A program made the translations under genes and the position numbers. The notes below the pieces were generated by a model. That model worked only from the letters and a program-made list of their open reading frames with translations. It had not been told where the DNA came from and searched no databases. A stretch of 36,452 nt of DNA from Bog-473 sp964457065 (lineage in GTDB: Bacteria > Actinomycetota > Acidimicrobiia > Acidimicrobiales > RAAP-2). Below are positions 1-6,026 of the stretch, piece after piece. Where the stretch lies: positions 1 through 36,452 of the forward strand of contig CAYWDQ010000015.1 of NCBI GenBank assembly GCA_964457065.1, written 5' to 3'. Each line of letters begins with the position of its first letter. Within the stretch, counting starts at the first letter, position 1.

Positions 1-2
1 GC

Positions 3-134
3 GCCGAGGCCGTCGTCGACGCCATCGTCAGCTCGGCCGCCACCGGCAAGATCGGTGACGGCAAGGTGTGGGTGGTGCCGGCCGAGACCGTCGTGCGCGT
101 GCGCACGGGCGAGCGCGGGGCCGACGCCGTCTGA
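3..134 (+). CDS. glnB: PII nitrogen regulatory protein, C-terminal end (partial)
   Basis: Only the last 43 codons are present; the gene begins left of the window. The reading frame runs from base 3 and ends at TGA 132-134. The peptide contains TGKIGDGKVWVVP followed by VVRVRTGERGADAV, which is the C-terminal signature of GlnB/GlnK PII proteins (TGKIGDGKIFV...RIRTGE...AI in the family). PII trimers bind ATP/ADP and 2-oxoglutarate and control ammonium transporters and nitrogen-assimilation enzymes in the cytoplasm. The uridylylated or adenylylated T-loop tyrosine lies in the missing part, so GlnB and GlnK cannot be told apart. An amt gene and possibly glnD would be expected nearby outside the window. 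The identification rests on a short but highly conserved segment. Confidence 0.85.
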   Translation, partial: AEAVVDAIVSSAATGKIGDGKVWVVPAETVVRVRTGERGADAV

Positions 135-193
135 CCTGGGCACGGGCGGCCCGTTCGGGTCGCGCCAACCCGGCAACCGAGTACGCAGAGGGC

Positions 194-199
194 TACTGT
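194..199 (+). promoter_or_regulatory. Candidate -10 box (TACTGT) of the cNMP-binding gene
   Basis: TACTGT fits the TANNNT pattern of actinobacterial -10 boxes and lies 8 nt before the ATG at 208. No Shine-Dalgarno sequence precedes that ATG, so a leaderless transcript is inferred. No convincing -35 box is visible. Confidence 0.35.
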
Positions 200-207
200 T
201 TTCGCCC

Positions 208-630
208 ATGAGCCGCGACGAACTCGACCTCTCCAAGATCTGGCTGTTCTCGACCTCGTCGGCCAAGGACCTGCGCACGATCAAGCGGGCCCTCGAAGAG
301 GTGACCGTGCCGCCGGGGCGGATGCTCTGCGAGCAGGGCACCATCGGCCGGGAGTTCTTCCTCATCGTCAAGGGCCAGGCGTCGGTGCGCCGCAACAACC
401 GCAAGGTGGCCACGCTCGGCCCGGGCCAGTACTTCGGCGAGATGGCGCTCCTCGACCGGCGCCCCCGCTCGGCCACCGTCACCTCCGACACCGACATGAC
501 GCTGCTCGTCCTCGGCCAGCGCCAGTTCAACGGCGTGCTCGACGCCGTGCCCGCGCTCGCCCGCAAGATGCTGGCCGCCATGGCCACGCGCCTGCGTGAG
601 GCGGACGAGCGGGCGATGGCCGCCATCTAG
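208..630 (+). CDS. Stand-alone cyclic nucleotide-binding domain protein
   Basis: A 140-residue protein made almost entirely of one CRP/cAP_ED-type cyclic-nucleotide-binding domain. The phosphate-binding cassette is visible as FGEMALLDRRPRSATV, with the conserved Glu and Arg that contact the cyclic phosphate and ribose. There is no helix-turn-helix domain after the C-helix, so this is not a CRP-type transcription factor; it probably acts as a cytoplasmic cAMP sensor through protein partners. The frame stays open upstream to 55, but that part overlaps glnB and has no domain. The ATG at 208 is preferred because MSRDELDLSKIWLF is the usual N-terminus of the domain and a TACTGT box sits just upstream. 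Two class III cyclases lie about 26 kb downstream in the same window. The partner is unknown. Confidence 0.85.
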   Translation: MSRDELDLSKIWLFSTSSAKDLRTIKRALEEVTVPPGRMLCEQGTIGREFFLIVKGQASVRRNNRKVATLGPGQYFGEMALLDRRPRSATVTSDTDMTLLVLGQRQFNGVLDAVPALARKMLAAMATRLREADERAMAAI

Positions 631-805
631 ACATCCCACGGCCGGTCGCCCCAAGCCGCTTCGTGCCGCCCCTTCGCCGCGCCCCCCGGGCGGCGCGCAC
701 CCTCGCTGACCTGGACCTGGGTCCCCGCGGCATCCGCGTCTTCGCAGGTCTGCGCTGCGAAACTGCCTGTGTCCGAATCCTCGCCTGGACACAGGAGGTC
801 ACGTC

Positions 806-1567
806 ATGGGTCAGCTGGACTACAAGAAGTTGGTGGCGGAGTTCCTCGGAACGCTCACACTGGTCGTCATCGCGGTCGGGGTCGCCACCGAGAGCTTCGG
901 GTTCAAACTCTTCGGCTTGAGCTACTCCGCCGGCGTCGCGGCCACCGCGCTCGCCTTCGGCCTGGTGCTGGGCGCGCTGGCCTACGCCATCGGGCCCATC
1001 TCGGGCGCCCACGTCAACCCGGCCGTGACGCTCGGCTTCATCGCCACTGCCCGCATGAAGGTCGGCGAGGGCATCGCCTACATCGTGGCCCAGCTGCTGG
1101 GCGCCATCGCCGGCGCCTACCTGCTCTACGCCATGATGGACACGTCGCCCTTCTACTCCAAGAGCCGGATCGGCCTGGGCGCCGACGGCTACGGCTCGGC
1201 GTCGCACCTGCACGTCAGCGAGGGGGGCGCCTTCCTGATCGAGGTCGTCCTGACGGCGGTCTTCGTCATGGTGGTGCTCTTCGCCACGCACAAGGCGGCC
1301 ATCCAGGGCGCGGCGGGCGTGGCCATCGGCTTCGGGCTGGTGGTGGTCCACCTGATCGGCATCCCGCTCACGGGAACCTCGGTCAACCCGGCCCGCTCGC
1401 TCGGCCCGGCCCTGGTCCTCGGCGGCACGGCGCTCAGCCAGGTCTGGCTCTTCCTGATCGCCCCGCTGGTGGGGGCCCTGGTGGCCGCGATCATCCACTG
1501 GGTGATCGCCGACAACTCCAAGGACGTCACGGTCGACACGCCGGCCCCGGCTCACGCCGCGAGCTGA
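806..1567 (+). CDS. Aquaporin (MIP family, AqpZ-like)
   Basis: A 253-residue inner-membrane channel with the two hallmark NPA boxes: SGAHVNPAVTLGF (NPA at 71-73) and GTSVNPARSLGPA (NPA at 194-196). Six hydrophobic segments and the two half-helices fit the family's length and topology. The NPARSLGPA context is typical of water-selective AqpZ channels, in which the Arg after the second NPA belongs to the selectivity filter; glycerol facilitators usually have NPARDxGPR. A strong Shine-Dalgarno AGGAGG at 791-796 sets the start at ATG 806. The short extracellular loop around 112-140 is rich in Gly and Ser. It stands alone between the cNMP-binding gene and the PPOX gene on the same strand. Water transport is inferred; small neutral solutes are possible. 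Confidence 0.95.
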   Translation: MGQLDYKKLVAEFLGTLTLVVIAVGVATESFGFKLFGLSYSAGVAATALAFGLVLGALAYAIGPISGAHVNPAVTLGFIATARMKVGEGIAYIVAQLLGAIAGAYLLYAMMDTSPFYSKSRIGLGADGYGSASHLHVSEGGAFLIEVVLTAVFVMVVLFATHKAAIQGAAGVAIGFGLVVVHLIGIPLTGTSVNPARSLGPALVLGGTALSQVWLFLIAPLVGALVAAIIHWVIADNSKDVTVDTPAPAHAAS

Positions 1568-1607
1568 GCTGCCGGACCGTACCGGTCACGCCGGGACGGT
1601 CCCCCGC

Positions 1608-1613
1608 TACCGT
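1608..1613 (+). promoter_or_regulatory. Candidate -10 box (TACCGT) of the PPOX gene
   Basis: TACCGT matches TANNNT and ends 7 nt before ATG 1621, the distance expected for a leaderless mRNA. A weak -35-like GTCACG lies at 1585-1590 with 17-nt spacing. No ribosome-binding site precedes the ATG. Confidence 0.4.
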
Positions 1614-1620
1614 CGGATCC

Positions 1621-2046
1621 ATGGATCTGACCGAGGCACTCACGTTCGTCCGGGCCCGCAGCCAGGGGGTCCTGACCACCATCCGCGCCAACGGGCGCCC
1701 GCAGCTCTCCAACATCCTCTACGTCCCCGGTGACGAGGGCATGCTGCGGATCTCGGTCACCGACGACCGGGCCAAGACGAAGAACCTGCGCCGCGACCCC
1801 CGGGCCTCGCTCTACGTGCTGGGCGACAACTTCTACCAGTACGTGGTGCTGGAAGCGCTGGCCGAGCTGACCCCGGTGGCGGCCGACCCGCATGACGCCA
1901 CGGTGGACGCGCTGGTCGACTATTACAAGGCCGGGAACGGCGAGCACCCCGACTGGGAGGACTACCGGGCCACCATGGTGGCGGACAAACGCCTCATCGT
2001 GACCCTGACGCCCGAGCGCGCCTACGGAATGGTGGCGCCGGGCTGA
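1621..2046 (+). CDS. PPOX-class F420-dependent FMN-fold protein
   Basis: A 141-residue split beta-barrel protein of the pyridoxamine-5'-phosphate oxidase-like superfamily. The segments GVLTTIRANGRPQLSNILYV and ISVTDDRAKTKNLRRDPRASLYV give the barrel and the K-N-L-R-R-D-P-R phosphate-binding stretch of the F420-utilising actinobacterial branch (TIGR03618/Rv1155-like). Such enzymes reduce small substrates with the deazaflavin F420H2 in the cytoplasm; the physiological substrate is usually unknown. It is short of the longer FMN-dependent PdxH enzymes and lacks their dimer tail, which argues against pyridoxine metabolism. The start follows a leaderless-type -10 box. It is convergent with the minus-strand EtfD-like gene, whose stop lies 31 bp away. 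Cofactor choice (F420, FMN or haem) is inferred from the family. Confidence 0.85.
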   Translation: MDLTEALTFVRARSQGVLTTIRANGRPQLSNILYVPGDEGMLRISVTDDRAKTKNLRRDPRASLYVLGDNFYQYVVLEALAELTPVAADPHDATVDALVDYYKAGNGEHPDWEDYRATMVADKRLIVTLTPERAYGMVAPG

Positions 2047-2077
2047 CCCCCGGTCACCCGACCGCCGACAACCAGGC

Positions 2078-4147
2078 TCAGGCCGGCGCCTCGGCCGGGG
2101 CCGCTGCGGCCGCCGCCGCCGGTCCACCGCCGAGCGACTCCTCCACGAGCTGGGACAGGTCGAGCACGCGCACGTCCTCCTGCTTGTCGTTGGCCCGCAC
2201 GGCGTCGTCAAGCATGATCATGCAGTAGGGGCAGGCCGTCGACACCACGTCGGCCCCCGTGCCGAGCGCCTCGTCCATGCGTTCCATGTTGACGCGCTTG
2301 CCGATGTTCTCCTCGAGCCACATGCGCGCACCACCGGCCCCGCAGCAGAAGCCGCGCTCCTTGCAGCGCTTCATCTCGATCTGCTCCACGCCGGGGATGG
2401 CGCTGAGCACCGTGCGGGGCTCCTCGATGATCCGGTTGTGCCGGCCCAGGTAGCAGGGGTCGTGGTAGGTGACCTTGCCCGAGTAGCCCGAGCCGGGCGT
2501 GAGCTTGCCCGACTTCACGAGGTGCTTGAGCAGTTCGGCGTGGTGGATGACCTCGTAGTTGCCCCCGAGCGCGGGGTACTCGTTCTTGATGGTGTTGAAG
2601 CAGTGCGGGCAGCTGGCGATGATCTTCTTCGTCCCAGCCTCGTCGAGGGTGGCGATGTTCATCTTCGTCTGCTCCTGGTAGAGGTACTCGTTGCCGAGGC
2701 GGCGCACCGGGTCGCCGGTGCAGGACTCCTTGGGCCCGAGGATGCCGAAGGTGACGCCGGCGCGGTGCAGCATGCGCGCCGTGGCCTGCACCCCCTTGCG
2801 GGCCCGCTCGTCGAGGGCGCCTGCGCAGCCGACCCAGTAGAGGTACTCGATGTCGTCGGGGATGGTGCCGGTGATGACCGGGATCTCGAAGTCCAGGGTC
2901 TGGGTCCACTCGGTGCGCTTGGCCTGGCCGAGGCCCCAAGGATCGCCCTGGTTCTCGACGTTGCGCAGCATGAGCCCGGCCTCGGAGGGGAACTCGGACT
3001 CCATGAGGACCTGGTAGCGGCGCATGTCGACGATGGCGTCTATGTGCTCGATGTCGACAGGGCACTCGTTCACGCACGCCCCGCAGGTCGTGCAGGCCCA
3101 CAGCACGTCGGGGTCGATGACGTTGGGCACGAGGGCGGTCTGCTCGCCCTCGCCGGTGAGCAGCGGGGTGGCCGAGGCGAACATGTTGTCGCGCAGGCCC
3201 ATGATGAGGAGCTTCGGGGAGAGCGGCTTGTCGGTGTTCCAGGCAGGGCAGGCCGACTGGCAGCGCCCGCACTCGGTGCAGGTGGCGAAGTCGAGCATCT
3301 GCTTCCAGGTGAAGTGGCCGATCTCGCCCACACCGAACACGGTGTCCTCGTCGACGTTCTCCATGTCCATGTCGGGCGTGCTGTAGAGCGCGCCGAGCGC
3401 CCGGGGGCGCCGCGAGAAGGCGACGTTGATGGGGGCGAAGAAGATGTGCAGGTGCTTGGAGTAGCTGACGAAGACGATGAAGCCCGAGATGATGGCGATG
3501 TTGAGGAGGAGGAAGACCGTCACCAGCACCGAGTTCGTCCCGGCACCGAGCGGGGCGAGGATCTTGGCCACGGCGTGGGAGGCGAAGGCACCCCAGCCGT
3601 AAGGGAACTGGGTCGGGTCGGTGTTCACCTGGGCGCCGCGGTAGATCAACAGCGTGATCATGACGCCGGCGATCATGAGGAGGACGAGCCAGGCGGCATC
3701 GAGGTGGGAGCCGTAGAAGCGCGACTTGCGTTCGAGGCGGCTCGGCGCGTTCTTCAGGCGGATAATGGCGAATACGACGAGCGCGACGAGGACGGCGCAA
3801 ATGAAGAAGTCCTCGATGAAGCCGACCCAGTTCCAGGTCCCGATCAGCGGGATGTGGAAGTACTTGTTGAAGAGGTCGCCGTATGCCTCGATGATCGTGA
3901 GCAGCAGAATCGTGAAGCCCCACATGGTGAAGAAGTGCGCCAGGCCCGGCACCGTCCACTGCAGAAGTTTCCGCTGTCCGGCTACCTCGACGGTCTCGGC
4001 CTCCACCTTGGGGCGGATGCTGCCCCGGGTTCGGTTGGGGTCCTTCTTCCCGGAGCGGATGAGCTTGGACAGCCAATGGAACCGACGGGCCGCGATGCCG
4101 AACCCGACGACGGTCACCAAGAGTCCAATGATGATTCTGACCGGCAC
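2078..4147 (-). CDS. etfD: EtfD-like membrane Fe-S oxidoreductase (ETF:quinone type, CCG domains)
   Basis: A 689-residue fusion. Residues 1-235 form a NarI-like membrane part with about five or six transmembrane segments (roughly 1-20, 68-90, 112-132, 150-170, 203-230). Two [4Fe-4S] ferredoxin motifs follow: CTECGRCQSACPA (C290, C293, C296, C300) and CTTCGACVNECPV (C352, C355, C358, C362). Two HdrB-type CCG domains follow, with YWVGCAG, ASCPHCFNT, YHDPCYLG, GFCCGAGGARMW and TACPYCM. This is the architecture of mycobacterial EtfD (Rv0338c), needed for fatty-acid oxidation by passing electrons from the flavoprotein EtfAB to the quinone pool. The tail is Ala-rich low complexity. The start is GTG 4147, chosen because GAGGAG precedes it on the minus strand. 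etfAB is not in the window, so the electron donor is inferred. The symbol follows the mycobacterial protein. Confidence 0.85.
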   Translation of the reverse strand: MPVRIIIGLLVTVVGFGIAARRFHWLSKLIRSGKKDPNRTRGSIRPKVEAETVEVAGQRKLLQWTVPGLAHFFTMWGFTILLLTIIEAYGDLFNKYFHIPLIGTWNWVGFIEDFFICAVLVALVVFAIIRLKNAPSRLERKSRFYGSHLDAAWLVLLMIAGVMITLLIYRGAQVNTDPTQFPYGWGAFASHAVAKILAPLGAGTNSVLVTVFLLLNIAIISGFIVFVSYSKHLHIFFAPINVAFSRRPRALGALYSTPDMDMENVDEDTVFGVGEIGHFTWKQMLDFATCTECGRCQSACPAWNTDKPLSPKLLIMGLRDNMFASATPLLTGEGEQTALVPNVIDPDVLWACTTCGACVNECPVDIEHIDAIVDMRRYQVLMESEFPSEAGLMLRNVENQGDPWGLGQAKRTEWTQTLDFEIPVITGTIPDDIEYLYWVGCAGALDERARKGVQATARMLHRAGVTFGILGPKESCTGDPVRRLGNEYLYQEQTKMNIATLDEAGTKKIIASCPHCFNTIKNEYPALGGNYEVIHHAELLKHLVKSGKLTPGSGYSGKVTYHDPCYLGRHNRIIEEPRTVLSAIPGVEQIEMKRCKERGFCCGAGGARMWLEENIGKRVNMERMDEALGTGADVVSTACPYCMIMLDDAVRANDKQEDVRVLDLSQLVEESLGGGPAAAAAAAPAEAPA

Positions 4148-4353
4148 GAATACTCCTCGCCTTCGGTTACTGCCTGGTTACTTACGAACAGGGAGGCGGC
4201 GGAGTTGCGAGCGCCACCTGGGATTTCAGTGCGGCCCAGAGGATAGTGGGGCGGTTCCCCGGGGGCGTAGTTGAGGGCCTGAGCCCCCAATCCCTGGGGG
4301 TCGACGACCCCGGTTGGATGCCCGGCTGGGACTCGCTCGAAACGTCCCGGCTC

Positions 4354-4381
4354 GCGTCCTCAGCTGAAAAACTGAGGACGC
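4354..4381. other. Perfect 10-bp inverted repeat (stem-loop)
   Basis: GCGTCCTCAG at 4354-4363 pairs perfectly with CTGAGGACGC at 4372-4381 around the 8-nt loop CTGAAAAA. No T-run follows on either strand, so it is not a classic intrinsic terminator. Its place just before the CGTGCCA word cluster and the tRNA suggests a structural or protein-binding role. Confidence 0.5.
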
Positions 4382-4428
4382 CGTGCCACAGCGTGCAACA
4401 GGCTCCGCGTGCCATTTTCGTGCCACAC
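4382..4428 (+). repeat. CGTGCCA-type repeat cluster upstream of tRNA-Gly
   Basis: Four related words occur in 47 bp: CGTGCCAC at 4382, CGTGCAAC at 4392, CGTGCCATTT at 4408 and CGTGCCAC at 4419. The same word recurs in pairs beside the integrase and in degenerate form near 9953-10006. Spacing of 10-11 nt puts neighbouring copies on one face of the helix, as in arm-type integrase sites. This cluster lies outside the inferred element, on the far side of the tRNA, which is unexplained. Confidence 0.45.
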
Positions 4429-4521
4429 CGGGCCACCTTTTTCCGGCAACCTGGCGGTTTTCCGTCACGCTCGGCCACAGGGAAACCGCGTTTATCCAGC
4501 GTGTAGTGTGTGCGCGTTCTC

Positions 4522-4592
4522 GCGGGCGTAGTTCAGAGGCAGAACATCAGCTTCCCAAGCTGAGAACGCGAGTTCGATTCTCGTCGCCCGCT
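4522..4592 (+). tRNA. tRNA-Gly (anticodon CCC)
   Basis: A 71-nt cloverleaf. The acceptor arm GCGGGCG (4522-4528) pairs with CGCCCGC (4585-4591), with discriminator T at 4592. The D-arm region is TAGTTCAGAGGCAGAACA, the anticodon stem TCAGC/GCTGA encloses the loop TTCCCAA, and the T-arm carries the loop TTCGATT. Loop positions 34-36 read CCC, so the tRNA decodes GGG glycine codons. CCA is not encoded. A tyrosine integrase starts 174 nt downstream in the same direction, so the 3' end of this gene is the likely attachment site of the element that follows. Confidence 0.95.
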
Positions 4593-4657
4593 CTCGACGA
4601 ACCTCCAGGCCAAGCACACAGCATCGCAGTGACTCCGCGTCGCGTCCGCGGCATCCT

Positions 4658-4751
4658 CGTGCCATTTCGTGCCATTCGAGACCTCTATGAGGCTCCATCG
4701 GGGCTTGACCTCATTGAACGTACAAAGGGCGCGTGCCATTGCCGTGCCATT
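4658..4751 (+). repeat. Two pairs of CGTGCCATT direct repeats before the integrase
   Basis: CGTGCCATT occurs at 4658 and 4668 (10 nt apart) and at 4732 and 4743 (11 nt apart). Pairs of short direct repeats one helical turn apart, beside the integrase gene and the attachment site, are typical of arm-type sites bound by the N-terminal domain of tyrosine integrases (as in mycobacteriophage L5). The last copy lies 15 nt before the integrase ATG, so integrase binding could also repress its own gene. The role is inferred from arrangement only. Confidence 0.5.
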
Positions 4752-4765
4752 GGCCATCGTGGGTC

Positions 4766-5911
4766 ATGCCCAAACCACGCACAGGAACCATGGCCTCATG
4801 TGGTCCGGATCGATGGCGCCTTCAGGTCGCCGTTGACCCGGACCTCGTCACCGGCGATCGTCGTCGTGTGTCTCGTACGGTTCGCGGCACACGGTCCGAG
4901 GCCAAGGAAGCCCTCCAACGCATGGTCGTCGAAGCGGGGGCAGGCCTGTATGGCGGCGGACGGGCCACCGTCGGAGATCTGTTGGATCAGTTCATCGCAT
5001 CGGCGACGCTCGGACCTGCTACCCGTGAGGATTGGCGGTGCGTCATCGACCGTCACCTGAAGCCCTCGCTTGGCTGCGTCCCGTTGTGGAAACTCACGGC
5101 TCGCCATTGTGACCAGCTCTACGCCCGTATGGCTGTTGCGGGGCTCGGTCCGTCAAGGATCCGCTGCGCCCATGTGGTACTTCACCGAGCCGTCGCCCAA
5201 GCCGTGCGCTGGGGATGGCTGGCCCGCAACCCGGTCTCATCCGCGACACGGCCATCGGTCCCCAGAGTGGCGATCTCCCCGCCCACTATCGCCGAGGTTC
5301 GGGCTGCGCTGGAGGCGGCTCGCAAGGCTGACCCTGCATTGTGCTGCTGGCTGCAGGTTGCTGTCGCCACGGGGGCTCGGCGTGGCGAAATCTGCGCACT
5401 GCGCTGGTGCGACATCGACCTTGCCGAGCGGATCGTCCGGATCGAGCGCTCCGTCTGCGCGACGGCGAGTGCCGGGGTGGTGATCAAGTCGACCAAGACC
5501 GGCCGCTCCCGAGTGGTGTCGCTCACCACTCAAGCGGCCGAGGCGCTTTCCGAACGCAGGGCCACCTCCATTCAAGGCGCCGTGGAGACCGGGTGTGGCT
5601 TCGAGGAGTCCACGCTGATCTTCGCCAGCGATCGGGACGGTCGACACCCATGGCGACCCGAGTTGGTCACCCAGCGTTGGGGGCGGTTCCGCTCCGGCAT
5701 CGGATTGCCGCACGTGCGTCTCCACGACCTCCGCCATTTCGTGGCCACCGAGCTGCTGACTGCCGGCATCGACCTGCGCACGGTCGCGAACCGGTTGGGC
5801 CACGCTCGCACCTCCACGACGCTCGACATCTATTGGGCCTGGGTGCCGGCCCGCGACAGGGACGCCGCCGACCACCTCGGTGCCCTCCTCGCGTCCGATC
5901 CGACGCCCTGA
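4766..5911 (+). CDS. Tyrosine recombinase / phage-type integrase
   Basis: A 381-residue integrase. Residues about 1-55 resemble an AP2-like arm-binding domain (WRLQVAVDPDLVTGDRRR), 65-155 form the SAM-like core-binding domain, and 170-381 the catalytic domain. Catalytic residues are visible: R205 in TGARRGE, K244 in STKTGR, H320 and R323 in LHDLRH, H346 in LGHARTS and the nucleophile Y356 in LDIYWAW. The set is complete, so the enzyme should be active. ATG 4766 (MPKPRTGTM) is preferred over the open frame from 4733 because the upstream residues are encoded by the CGTGCCATT repeats. It is read away from tRNA-Gly and converges on the SEC-C gene. It would integrate and, perhaps with an excisionase not seen here, excise the element at the tRNA 3' end. 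Confidence 0.93.
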   Translation: MPKPRTGTMASCGPDRWRLQVAVDPDLVTGDRRRVSRTVRGTRSEAKEALQRMVVEAGAGLYGGGRATVGDLLDQFIASATLGPATREDWRCVIDRHLKPSLGCVPLWKLTARHCDQLYARMAVAGLGPSRIRCAHVVLHRAVAQAVRWGWLARNPVSSATRPSVPRVAISPPTIAEVRAALEAARKADPALCCWLQVAVATGARRGEICALRWCDIDLAERIVRIERSVCATASAGVVIKSTKTGRSRVVSLTTQAAEALSERRATSIQGAVETGCGFEESTLIFASDRDGRHPWRPELVTQRWGRFRSGIGLPHVRLHDLRHFVATELLTAGIDLRTVANRLGHARTSTTLDIYWAWVPARDRDAADHLGALLASDPTP

Positions 5912-5928
5912 TCAAAGGTCGGCACGGA

Positions 5929-5948
5929 CACCGGGGCTCCGTCCGGTG
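5929..5948. terminator. Possible hairpin between convergent integrase and SEC-C genes
   Basis: CACCGG (5929-5934) and CCGGTG (5943-5948) form a 6-bp stem with an 8-nt loop, 18 bp after the integrase stop and 79 bp from the stop of the convergent gene. There is no T-run. A bidirectional terminator is plausible from its place, but the stem is short. Confidence 0.3.
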
Positions 5949-6026
5949 GGCCGCCTTCGGCACGTGGCAGCCAAGCCATCACCCAGTGGGAACGCTGTCG
6001 ACGAGGAGCGGTTGCGCGCTCGGTGC

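Larger units (their letters stand above)
4148..4521. other. Gene-free stretch upstream of tRNA-Gly and etfD
   Basis: This 374-bp stretch lies between the divergently read etfD start and the tRNA. It contains the ribosome-binding site of etfD next to 4147, a strong 10-bp hairpin (4354-4381) and a cluster of CGTGCCAC/CGTGCCATT words (4382-4428). Short frames here have no domain and no coding character. The minus-strand promoter of etfD and the plus-strand promoter of the tRNA must lie here, but I see no convincing -35/-10 pair. Confidence 0.5.

Noticed and set aside
769..1620. In-frame upstream extension of the PPOX gene through the aquaporin region
   Set aside because: It overlaps the aquaporin gene in another frame and is Arg/Gly/His-rich shadow sequence; the PPOX fold begins at 1621.
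2438..4246. Open frame of about 600 codons on the plus strand opposite etfD
   Set aside because: It mirrors a well-supported Fe-S oxidoreductase, has low-complexity Val/Glu/Arg-rich sequence and no domain; such shadows are usual in high-GC DNA.
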